Source: Dermatemys mawii (lineage: Eukaryota > Chordata > Testudines > Dermatemydidae). Taken from it: a stretch of 64,000 nucleotides of DNA. The stretch covers positions 20,968,949 to 21,032,948 of the forward strand of contig ML677333.1 in the NCBI GenBank assembly GCA_007922305.1, read 5' to 3'. Of the stretch, positions 47,216-56,410 are shown piece by piece (position 1 is the first letter of the stretch; every line of letters starts with the position of its first letter). Both the position numbers and the translations under genes were made by a program. The notes under the pieces are model-generated. The model searched no databases. It was not told where the DNA came from and saw only the letters and a program-made list of their open reading frames with translations.

Positions 47216-47868
47216 TTTACACATTACAGCTAATAATACTTACCTAATTCACAGGAGTGCAGTGAGAATTTATTTGTTAATGTTTCTAAAGTGCTTCAAA
47301 GATTAATAGCTTTATAAAAATGTCAACTGTGATTCGTATGATGATCTCACAAACCCTGTTCTTTTCTTTTGTGAATATTTGGGACCTGTGTGTTGCCCTG
47401 GCTGTTTGTGTATGACTTTCCAGGGGCATAGCTCTGAATGGTGTGGTTCAGTTACTAAGAGTGGGTGAGATGAAATAGCTTTTGTGGGCCAGATTATGCC
47501 TGGCAGTAGCGGAGAGTGTAAATATCACCTTCACTTTGATCCAGGTGCTATTGCAGGCTACTCTCAGCACAGGCACTGCTCCCACCTAGCACTTCCTGGA
47601 GTACTATGCACACCAAGGGAGAAGCAAGATGCTGGCCATGCCCCTTCTTCCCCTTGCCCCGTGCCACCTCCATACTGGCTAGTAGATCTGTCTGACTGCA
47701 GAGAGGAGTATGTGCTGTACCGTCCAAAGGGGATTGAGGACATTTCCCCATCTGTCTAGCAGATGCAATGCCTCATGGAGCTCCACCCTGTGTTGTCAGA
47801 GCTCTGCAGTGCCCCAGTGCAGGCCTGAGCTATAGTGGAGTCAGGCTGTGGTTAATAACTGGCTTTTA
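47216..47868. other. No gene recognised
   Basis: The ORF 47484-47759 (91 codons) and its antisense shadow have no motif. The sequence near 47485-47870 may be an old unclassified repeat. Confidence 0.4.
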
Positions 47869-48812
47869 GGGGTTGTCTACATTGCACCATAAGCCTATGC
47901 TGAGCCCGGGCTCAAGCCTAACATCCCTTGTGCCTACAAGGCAATTGTGCTAAGCTCGGGCTCTGGCCCAGGCTCCCAGCACCCTGCAGGGTCTGAACTG
48001 TCCAAGCTCAAGTTAAACTGGGACTCAGGGCCCAAGTCTTGTTGCTTTTCAGTGCAGACGCAACCTCACTGGACTCGGATCCCTGGATTCAGCTGGGAAT
48101 ATCCCAAATTCCATGGATCAACTTCTAGTCCTCTCTATTCCAACAATCTGCAATCCACTCTATTGAAAAAGGAAGCCCTTTGCAAATGACAGTAGTTCAG
48201 GTTAGCATCAACCTGTTCTGTTCTGATCACCAATCTGCAAGCACATGATCAGAGAACCTCCTGGGTTTGCAATGGAGAGCGAACCTATCAAGCCTTCTGA
48301 AAAGCGAGCTGCTTCCTGGTCTTCTCACAGTGCACCATGGTTCTAGGGCTAGACTGGCCACATTTGGGGAGGATTGGGGGGGTGGGGGCTGAGAGAGATG
48401 CTAGGGACACTGGGGGCTTGTCCTCACTTGGCGCGGCAGAAATCGATCTTTTGGCGATCGATTTATCACGTCTTGTCAGGACGCGATAAATTGATCACCA
48501 GTGGCGCTGCGGTCAACTCCGGAACTCCAGCTCGCTGCGAGGAGTAAGCCGGAGTCGATGGGGGAGCGCACCGCCACCCGCTGCCTCCGTGAGGACGGGA
48601 GGTAAGTTGGCTGTAGAGACGCCGACTTCAGCTACGTTATTAACGTAGCTGAAGTTGCGTATCTACAGTCGATCCCCTGCCCTAGTGAGGACCAGCCCTG
48701 CGATATGGTTATTTTGACTCAGGTCTGCATACTGCAGCATGAACTCCAGAGCCCTAGGTTCGAGCACAGATTAGAAAAGTCTTAACATAGGGTTAAAATA
48801 CAATGTAGATGC
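47869..48812. mobile_element. Harbinger-type element with a nested MITE
   Basis: Left end GGGGTTGTCTACATTG pairs with the inverted right end GCATCTACATTG; both continue with TAA.CCTATG about 10 bp further in. TTA flanks both sides (47866-47868 and 48813-48815). A fold-back MITE (48413-48698) has inserted within it. Confidence 0.65.
48413..48698 (-). mobile_element. Fold-back Harbinger-type MITE
   Basis: Ends GGGGCTTGTCCTCACTTGG and, inverted, GGGCTGGTCCTCACTAGGG. Inside are two hairpins: 'cttcagctacgtta' and its exact inverse with a 1-bp loop (48626-48654), and a longer one around 'gatcgatttatcacgtc' (48455-48498). It is a better-preserved relative of 7169-7452 in the other orientation. Target duplication is unclear. 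Confidence 0.7.
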
Positions 48813-48815
48813 TTA

Positions 48816-49351
48816 GGCCCAGGGGTCCCTAATATGGGTCAACTGACCCCCGGCTTACGTTGCAGCATAGACATATGTTTGTTCGTTTCTTTCTTTCTTT
48901 GTTGTTTTTTTTTTAAGGAAAAAAAAGCAAGCTCAGTTTGCTTCAGGGCCAACAACTGCTGCTGAAAAACAGCCAGATTTTGGTCAGGTAAGATTGCTGA
49001 TGGAAGGGGGCCAAGTGGTCCAGGGAACAATACCATGTGAGCATTAGAATAAATTAACAATCTGTAAATATATTTTTCCAGGAATCTACTTTTCATAATG
49101 GTCTGGAATGGCACCTAACCCCTTAGAAACAAATATTTCATATATTTTCTTTAGTTTAAATGGAAAATGAACAAACCACATTGATAGCAATAAACTACTC
49201 CAGCTTGTGCGTTTGGGTCCTGATACATTGTCCATTGACTTCAATGGAACATTTTCCTTTAGCTTTAATGATCATTGGACAGGGCCCTCACAGGTTATGG
49301 TGCACTTCTTGGATGGCTGATGCTATGAGGTTGAACTCAGAGGAGGCATAT
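48816..49351. other. No gene recognised
   Basis: Contains a TTTC/T-rich run (about 48885-48915). The antisense ORF 48839-49114 reads this run and is not supported. Confidence 0.5.
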
Positions 49352-49359
49352 ATCTATGA

Positions 49360-50080
49360 CAGGGGTGGGCAAATTATGGCCTGCGGGCCCATCCTGCCCA
49401 GCCCCCTGAACTCCTGGCCAGGGAGGTTGCTGCCAGCCCTGCCCCGTCTTCTTCTCTCCCCCGGAGCCTCAGCATGCCATGTGGGAAGCACTCTGGGGGC
49501 GGGGCAGCATTTCTGGCTCCACACGGCTGCCAGATATGCTGCTGAGCGGCATGGTAAGGGGGTGGGAGCTGTGGGGTTGCATAACAGGTGGGGAGTCCTC
49601 AGGGGCAGTGTGGGAGCAGGCGGGGTTGGATGGGGCATGGAAGTCCTGGGGGTCTGTCGAGGTCAGGAGGGTGCATAGGGAGTGGGGTGGGGGGGTCAGA
49701 TAGGGGGGTTTGGGGAGGGGGTGGTCAGGGGACAAGGAGCCGAGGGGTTGGATGAGGGTGGGGTCCCAGGGGTGTGGTTGGGGGGTCTCTGGAGGAGACG
49801 GTCAGGGAACAAAGAGCAGGGGGGGTTGGATAGGGGTTGAGATCCCAGGCAGGTAGATGGGGTGGGGGGTGTCTGGAGGGGGTGGTCAGGGGACAAGGAG
49901 CAGGGGAGTTGGATGGGCCAGGGTTTCTGAGAGGGGCAGTCAGGGAGCGGGAAGTGGGAGAGGATCAGATGGAGGGTGGGGCCAGGCTGTTTTGGAGAGA
50001 GACAGCCTTCCCTACCTGGACCTCCATGCAATTTTGCAACCCCGATGTGGCCCTCTGGCCAAAAAGTTGGTCCATCCCTG
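49360..50080. mobile_element. hAT element carrying a G-rich minisatellite
   Basis: Starts CAGGGGTGGGCAAATTATGG; its inverted right end is CAGGGATGGACCAACTTTTT. ATCTATGA (49352-49359) and ATCTATGG (50081-50088) form an 8-bp duplication with one mismatch. ORFs of up to 172 codons on both strands run through the repeat and show only low-complexity Gly/Pro/Ser sequence. Confidence 0.85.
49560..49990 (+). repeat. G-rich minisatellite inside the hAT
   Basis: At least three units of about 75-85 bp carry 'ggtcaggg(g/a)acaa(g/a)gagc' followed by 'ggggttggat' (starts near 49724, 49800 and 49884), with a worn unit after 49935. Many G runs of three or more lie on the plus strand. Confidence 0.75.
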
Positions 50081-50269
50081 ATCTATGGCTTACTAATGTG
50101 CTATTTCCTGTAGCTCACTGATGTAATGGCACAATCTGTCCACAAAGGACAGCATCTTTCAAATGAAGAAATGTTCAAAGGGGAGTGGCTTAAATAAAAA
50201 AAGGGATGGAACTGGGGAAAGTGTCAATAAATTTAGGAATGTTTGGAAACAGGGGCAATCTCCATTTGT

Positions 50270-50480
50270 TTTTGTCCTAGTGGATAGAGCAGGAGAGCTG
50301 GGTTTTATTCTCAGCTCTATCACTGGCCTGCAAGGTGACCTTGGCAAGTTACTCTACATCTGTTCCTCAGTTTCTGCATCTGTAAAATGGAGATAATGTT
50401 ACTGACCTCCTTCGTAAAGCCCTTTGAGATCTACTAATGAAAAGTTCTGTATAAGAGGCAGTATTATTATTTATTATGAT
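50270..50480 (+). mobile_element. MIR-type SINE
   Basis: Good MIR order: 'agtggatagagcaggagagc', 'ctcagctctatcactggcc', 'gtgaccttggcaagttact', 'tctgtaaaatggagataat', 'taaagccctttgagatcta' and an ATTATTATT tail. Confidence 0.85.
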
Positions 50481-50678
50481 TTTGGGTCTGACTGACTCAT
50501 TGTGTGCTCATCACATAATGTCTGTTCTGTTAAGTATTATGTTAGATCAGTTGATTATAATTTTGTTTGGTGATAGCGGCCTTTAAAAATACCCTAGGAA
50601 GATGCACAAGTCTCAGATAAAGTGAGTGGGAGAGATGTTGGCTCTCTCACTAGAAGCAGAAGTGACAGCTGTAAGGCC

Positions 50679-50696
50679 CTGCTGCTGCTGCTGCTG
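50679..50696 (+). repeat. (CTG)6 microsatellite
   Basis: Six perfect CTG triplets just outside the left end of the CACTG-ended transposon. Confidence 0.9.
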
Positions 50697-50814
50697 CATT
50701 TAAACTGAAATCAGTCTGTAGCTCTTTATCTTGCAGTGCATTGCATATAACACTGGTCTACAATTTTTTAGAAGTTGTCTGCTTCAGAGACAAAATATGA
50801 TATTTATTATGTAT

Positions 50815-51431
50815 TGTGACGGAGTCAGACCAGAAGGGTATAAGAGAGTGCTGGAAGGCAGGTATATCAGCCTCAGGATGTGTAGGTCCCTGTTCCCTGG
50901 ATAGCCAAACAAAGGCCAGTCCAGGCCAATCAAGACACCTGGGGTCAATTAAGAACCTTCTAGAAAGGAGTAGAAACAGCTAGCCTGATTGGGACACCTG
51001 AAGCCAATCAGGGACTGGCTGAAACCAGATAAAAACCTCCCAGTTAGTCAGGTGGGCCGTAGGTGTCAGGAGCTGTGGAAGGAAGTTATGCTGTTGGTGA
51101 GACTGAGTGTTGGACAACATACCGTACAGAAGGAAGGAGGCCCTGAGGTAAGGGTGAAGTGGAGTTTGAAGAAGTGGAGACTGCTGTGGGGAAGTAGCCC
51201 AGGGAATTGTATTGTGTTTTGTGCCTAAAAGGTCAGCCATCTTAGCTGATACTATTAGGGTCCCTGGGCTGGAGTCCGGAGTAGAGGGCGGGCCCGGGCT
51301 CCCCCCTTTCTGTCTCCCCTAATTACTTACTGTGAAAGGGAGGTCACTCTGGGGCCTGGATGAGTTTCTGAGGCCCCTAAATCTGCCAGGAAGCGTAGGA
51401 CCCACAGATACAGACTCGGAACTTTGTCACA
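50815..51431. mobile_element. Solo LTR nested in the CACTG transposon
   Basis: Starts TGTGACGGAGTCAGACC and ends AACTTTGTCACA; TGTGAC/GTCACA are inverted ends. GTAT flanks both sides (50811-50814 and 51432-51435), a 4-bp target duplication. The 617 bp include 'gccaatcagggactggctg' and 'agataaaaacctcccag' (TATA-like). It is a known type of turtle LTR, left after recombination between two LTRs of an endogenous retroelement. No internal genes remain. Confidence 0.85.
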
Positions 51432-51716
51432 GTATTTTGATGTGCTGAATTCAGATATGACAATTAAAACAACTGATTGGCTACTGTTGCTAAGATATTT
51501 AAGTTTTTACATTTTATGTCTATGTATATTGTGTAGATAGTAGAGTTTTAATCATAAATTGTAAACCTAGGTCTTTTCATGTGTTTATGGTTGCTTTACA
51601 TGATAATATTTCACCTGTCCTGTTTATGTAACACTTTAAAAATCAGCAAAAGGGTTATATAAATAAAATGTATTATGAAACAAAAGGCGAAAAACTATTA
51701 TGTACATAGTTTAGTC

Positions 51717-53412
51717 CTATTCAGTGTCTACTCGGCGCTTCTTGGCTTGTCTCTTGTATTCATTAAATGGAGCATCTCTTGTCACTGTCCAGCAATAGTC
51801 TGCAAGCATTGATGGGCTCCATTTGCCCTGATAGCGTTTCTCCATTGTTGCAATGTCCTGGTGAAATCGCTCGCCGTGCTCGTCGCTCACTGCTCCGCAG
51901 TTCGGTGGAAAAAAATCTAGATGAGAGTGCAAAAAATGTATCTTTAGTGACGTGTTGCAACCAAGGCTTTTGTATGCCTTGAGGAGGTTTTCCACCAACA
52001 ACCTGTAGTTGTCTGCCTTGTTGTTTCCGAGAAAATGTATTGCCACTGACTGGAAGGCTTTCCATGCCGTCTTTTCCTTGCCACGCAGTGCATGGTCAAA
52101 TGCATCATCTCGAAGAAGTTCACGAATCTGAGGACCAACAAAGACACCTTCCTTTATCTTAGCTTCACTTAACCTTGGAAATTTTCCACGGAGGTACTTG
52201 AAAGCTGCTTGTGTTTTGTCAATGGCCTTGACAAAGTTCTTCATCAGACTCAGCTTTATTGTGTAAGGGTGGTAACAAAATCTTCCTTGATTCAACAAGT
52301 GGTGGACGCTGAACACTTTTCCTCCCAGGCTCCAATGACTGTCGGAGTGGCCAATCTTTCTTGATGTAGTGGGAATCTCTTGCACGACTATCCCATTCGC
52401 AGAGAAAACAGCAGTACTTTGTGTATCGAGTCTGCAGACCAAGCAAGAGAGCAAAAATCTTCAAATTGCCACAAAGCTGTCACTGATGTTGGTCATAGTT
52501 TATGCACCTCAAAAGTTGTTTCATGTTGTCATAGGTTTCCTTCATATGGACTGCATGACCAACTGGAATTGATGGCAAAACATTGCCATTATGCAGCAAA
52601 ACAGCTTTAAGACTCGTCTTCGATGAATCAATGAAGAGTATCCACTGATCTGGATCGTGAACGATGTTGAGGGCTGCCATCACACCATCGATGTTGTTGC
52701 AGGCTACAAGATCACCTTCCATGAAGAAGAATGGGACAAGATCCTTTTGACGGTTACGGAACATGGAAACCCTAACATCACCTGCCAGAAGATTCCACTG
52801 CTGTAGTCTGGAGCCCAACAGCTCTGCCTTACTCTTGGGTAGTTCCAAATCCCTGACAAGGTCATTCAGTTCAGCTTGTGTTATGAGGTGTGGTTCAGAG
52901 GAGGAGGATGGGAGAAAATGTGGGTCCTGTGACATTGATGGTTCAGGACCAGAAGTTTCATTCTCTTCCTCTTCCTCGTCTGACTCAAGTGAGAATGATT
53001 CTGGTGCATCAGGAACTGGCAGTCCTTCTCCGTGGGGTACTGGGCGTATAGTTGATGGAATGTTTGGATAATGCACAGTCCACTTTTTCTTCTTTGACTC
53101 ACCTTTCCCAACTGGAGGCACTATGCAGAAGTAACAATTGCTGTTATGATCTGTTGGCTCTCTCCAAATCATTGGCACTGCAAAAGGCATAGATTTCCTT
53201 TTCCTGTTCAACCACTGGCGAAGATTTGTTGCACAAGTGTTGCAGCATATGTGTGGGGCCCACCTCTTGTCCTGATCTCCAATTTTGCAGCCAAAATAAA
53301 GGTGATAGGCTTTCTTAACCATAGTGGTTATACTGCGCTTTTGTGATGCACAAGTTACTTCATCACAACCATAGCAGAAGTTATCTGCACTGTTCACACA
53401 AGTACGAGGCAT
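51717..53412 (-). pseudogene. Transposase-like gene of the CACTG transposon, two lesions
   Basis: A single long reading on the minus strand, from ATG at 53412 to the stop at 51717-51719, would give about 565 residues. Residues 1-100 hold paired cysteines (C13/C16, C42, C56/C60, C93/C96), like a zinc-binding DNA-recognition module. Residues 143-152 are acidic (ESDEEEEE). FIDSSKTSLKAVLLHNGN near residue 262 looks like the first strand and Asp of an RNase H-like fold. CCFLCEWDSR (about 334-343) has a C-x2-C. SDEHGERFHQD (near 51861-51885) could hold the last acidic residue. The tail KRQAKKRR is basic. Lesions: an in-frame TGA at 52480-52482, and one extra base at about 52256-52260. I know close relatives as 'uncharacterized' proteins in arthropods and other turtles. 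The enzymatic role is inferred. Confidence 0.75.
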
Positions 53413-53549
53413 CTCTGCTTACTCTGGCTAAACAGAAATGTGTCCCTTTGCAAAATCAAACACTGACAAATAAGAGAGCACGACACTGTATGATTTCTAG
53501 AGCTGATATAGGGCAATTTGTTCAGCAGAGTGATGTAAGCTTTGTTATG

Positions 53550-53631
53550 ATTGCATCATCCATGACTTCTAGGAATAACATGATGCAATTCATATCATGT
53601 ATGATGCAATACCAGCTTCAGATTGCATCAT
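53550..53631. promoter_or_regulatory. Four ATGATGCAAT sites upstream of the transposase-like gene
   Basis: The exact 10-mer ATGATGCAAT or its inverse occurs at 53550-53559 (inverse), 53580-53589, 53601-53610 and 53622-53631 (inverse). Start-to-start spacing is 30, 21 and 21 bp. The core TGATGCAAT equals the C/EBP-ATF response element (amino-acid response element of CHOP and SNAT2). The sites lie 138-219 bp before the ATG, inside the transposon. They may be transcription-factor sites, subterminal transposase-binding sites, or both. Confidence 0.6.
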
Positions 53632-53925
53632 TCATTGTTTTGCCTAAAAAGCAAGAACTGTCCAAACCCAGTCATAGATTTATTCATAAATCCAGTCAAA
53701 GATGTATTTTAGTCATTTCTGGTTTAAATTGAGATCCCTTCCCTTTATAACTCACTTATCCTCCGTCATTCCCATATCAAGGGTCGTATATACTGACCCA
53801 ATAGCATATCTTGAAAAGTAGAGCCAACCAACAATTTTAAGCATCATTTTCATTCTCAGTGTCCCAGAATTAGTAAAGTTTGACTACATTTGTTTCAGAA
53901 GCATTTTGGCTGTAGAACAGTGTAA

Positions 53926-54342
53926 TTGAAGCTTTAGATGATGTGGGATATGAATGGGGCTGATTCAGAACCTTTAAACTGGCACACATAATGCAGGAAC
54001 CTACTCACTGAGCAGGCCTTCTTGGTGATCTGCACTAGCTGAAGTGTTCCAATGATAATTATTTAAGGGATACATTCTGAAGTTATCTGTAGCCAAGCTA
54101 CACCATTCCAGGAGCAGCCCTGGGAAACATTGTCTCTTAGAAACACTCTTTTGTGTCATGTCACAGTGTGTTTCTGCTTATTCCTGAGCTAACCAGTCAA
54201 CTGTACAAAGTAATATAGATGCTATCTTACAGATCTTATGCGAAGCTCCAAGTGAAAACAAACTGAATGTTTCTCAAAGTAAAAGAGAATTCAAGGACAC
54301 CAGGATTATGCCTGGTTGTGCCTAACATCACACTCAGAGCAC
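53926..54342. other. No gene recognised
   Basis: Short spacer between the CACTG transposon and the CR1; no feature supported. Confidence 0.5.
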
Positions 54343-54574
54343 AGAATCATTGGAATATCAGGCTGGAAAAGGACTTTGAGAGGTCATTTGGTCCAGCCCC
54401 CTGTGCTGAGGCAGGACCAAGAACATCTAGACCATCCCTGACAAGTGTTTGCCCAGCCTGTTCTTAAAAACCTCTAATGATGGGGATTCTGCTGGAAGCC
54501 TATTTCAGGACTTACCCTTACAATAAGCAAGCTTTTCCTAATACCTAACCTAAATCTCCCAAGCTGATGATTAA

Positions 54575-55262
54575 GGCCTTGGTTACACTGGCACTTTATA
54601 GCGCTATAAAGCCTCCAGGAGCGCGATAACTCCCTACCTGTCCAGACTGGCGAGGCATGTAGAGCTCTATAAACCCACAGTTATACCGGTCCTGGTAATA
54701 CTCCCTTCCCAGAGGATTAACAGCTAATGCATATTCAGTGATCAGTATTATCACAAGAGTGAACAGGCATTAACACTCCAAGTGCTACAAGTTATCTCTG
54801 GAGACACGTGGAGCCATTTAAGGCAATTGACATCTCTTCCCTTTCTTTTGAACTCGGCTGGAGGAATGCGGAAGTACCTTTTCAGAGTTTCTCTCTTAAC
54901 TTGGCGGATAAGCAATGCAAATGTTTACGGTGGGAGCCTCTGTGAAATACAAAGCCTGCTAGTCTTCTCTGTCCAAAGGATGCTTACTGACAGGCTCTCA
55001 GAAGGACAAACTCTCTCCCTCCGCACACACCTAACACGTTCCCCCTCACCCACCTCATTTGAAAAGCACGTTGCACCCAGCTGAATGCTGGGTTAGCTGC
55101 CCATAATGCACTACTCCCCGTGCCGCTGCAAGTGCCGCAAATGTGGCCACGCTATACCGCTGGCGGGTCTCAGTGTGGACACTCTATAGTACTATCCCTA
55201 TAGCTGTATACGAGGACAGGTATAACTAAAACCACTATAAAACTGTAAGTGTAACCATGCCC
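54575..55262. mobile_element. PIF/Harbinger-type MITE inserted in CR1
   Basis: Left end GGCCTTGGTTACACTGGCA; inverted right end GGGCATGGTTACACTTACA; both continue into TTTATAG. TAA flanks both sides (54572-54574 and 55263-55265), and the CR1 sequence joins correctly across the insertion ('gat-TAA-gccc'). 688 bp. The ORF 54782-55084 inside has no motif. Confidence 0.9.
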
Positions 55263-55353
55263 TAAGCCCATTATTACTTGTCCTGCCTTCAGTGGAATGG
55301 AGAACAATGGATCACCACCCTCTTCATAACAGCCCTTAACATATCTGAAGACT

Positions 55354-55568
55354 TGACAAAGAGTCCTGTGGCACCTTAAAGACTAACTAAAAGTATTAAA
55401 GCATAAGCTTTCGTGGGCTAATACCCACTTCATCGGATGCATGCATCCGATGAAGTGGGTATTAGCCCATGAAAGCTTATGCTTTAGTACTTTTAGTTAG
55501 TCTTTAAAGTGCCACAGTTCTCTTTGTCACTTCTGCAATTCCAGACTAACACGGTTACCCCTCTGATT
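55354..55568. mobile_element. Penelope-like insertion made of an 88-bp palindrome
   Basis: Flanked by CATATCTGAAGACT on both sides (55340-55353 and 55569-55582), a 14-bp target duplication in CR1. Arms 55354-55441 and 55442-55529 are inverse copies with only a few mismatches, meeting at GGATGCATGCATCC with no spacer. The right arm continues another 39 bp ('tccagactaacacggttac'), the true 3' end. Non-coding. Confidence 0.9.
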
Positions 55569-56410
55569 CATATCTGAAGACTGTTATCATGTCCCCTCCA
55601 CCCCTAGTCTTCTTTTCTGAAGACTAAACAAGCTCAGTTTATTTTACTTTTTCCTCATATATCATATTTTCTAAACCCTTTATCCTTTCTAATGCTCCGG
55701 ACTATCTCCAATTTGTCCATATGTTCCTTAAAGTGTGATGCCAAAAGCTGGACACTGTACTCCAGGTAAGGCCCTACCAGTGCTGAGGAGAGCAGGACAG
55801 TTACCTCGCATGTCTTGACATATAACGCTCCTGTTAATACACTCTCAGAATATTAGCCTTTTTTACAACTGTTTCATATTGTTGGCTCATATGCAATTTG
55901 TAATCCACTATAACCCCCAGGCCTTTTGCAGCAGTACTACTGTCTCGCCAGTTATTCCTCATTTTGTGTTTGTTCATTTCATTTTTTTCCTTCCTAAGGG
56001 TAATACTTTGCCCTTATCGTTATTGAATTTCATCTTGCTGATTTCAAAGCAATTCTCCTGTTTGTCTAGTTTGTTTTAAATTCTAATCCTATGGGCCACA
56101 GTATTAACAACCCCTCCCAGTTTGGTGTCATCTGCAGATTATATAAGCATACTTTCCACTCTGTTATCGATGTCATTCATGTAAATATTGAATAGTACTA
56201 AACCAGAACAGCCGCCTCCAAGACCCAGTAGGTGTGTCCTCACAGTTTGATAGCAAACCATTGATAATTACTCTTTCAGTATGGTCTTTCAACAAGTTAT
56301 TCAACCACCTTTTAGTAATTTCATCTAGACCGTCTTTTCCCTAATTTGCTTTTGAGATTCTCATATGGGATTCTAACTAAAGCCTTACTAATATCAAGAT
56401 GAGATATATG

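Larger units (their letters stand above)
50751..53922 (-). mobile_element. CACTG-ended DNA transposon (possible CMC group), near-intact
   Basis: Left end CACTGGTCTACA (50751-50762); inverted right end CACTGTTCTACA (53911-53922). Further in, both ends carry a second matching block: TGCTTCAGAGACAAA on the left (50780-50794) and TGCTTCTGAAACAAA on the right (53889-53903, inverted). TAA flanks both sides (50748-50750 and 53923-53925). CACTG ends with a 3-bp duplication suggest the CACTA/Mirage/Chapaev group. That is an inference and needs alignment. Without the nested LTR the element is about 2.55 kb with one intronless gene on the minus strand. Confidence 0.75.
54343..56410 (-). mobile_element. 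CR1 LINE 3' part, split by two insertions
   Basis: Plus strand starts 'cagaatcattggaatatcag' (reverse complement of the CR1 3' end) and continues in order: 'ggtcatttggtccagcccc', 'taatacctaacctaaatctc', 'ctgaagactaaacaagctc', 'tggacactgtactccaggta', 'gttattgaatttcatcttgc', 'ggtgtcatctgcagattata' and 'ttattcaaccaccttttagt'. The last segments encode, on minus, the region after the reverse transcriptase core. A Harbinger MITE (54575-55262) and a Penelope insertion (55354-55568) break it. Confidence 0.9.

Noticed and set aside
49160..49678. 172-codon ORF, the longest outside the CACTG element
   Set aside because: It starts in unique DNA and runs into a hAT and its G-rich minisatellite; composition is Gly/Trp/Val-rich low complexity, with equally long ORFs on the other strand and frames.
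53735..53755. TATA-like TTATAAAG on the minus strand upstream of the transposase-like gene
   Set aside because: It lies over 320 bp before the ATG with no initiator evidence; A/T-rich matches of this kind are frequent by chance.
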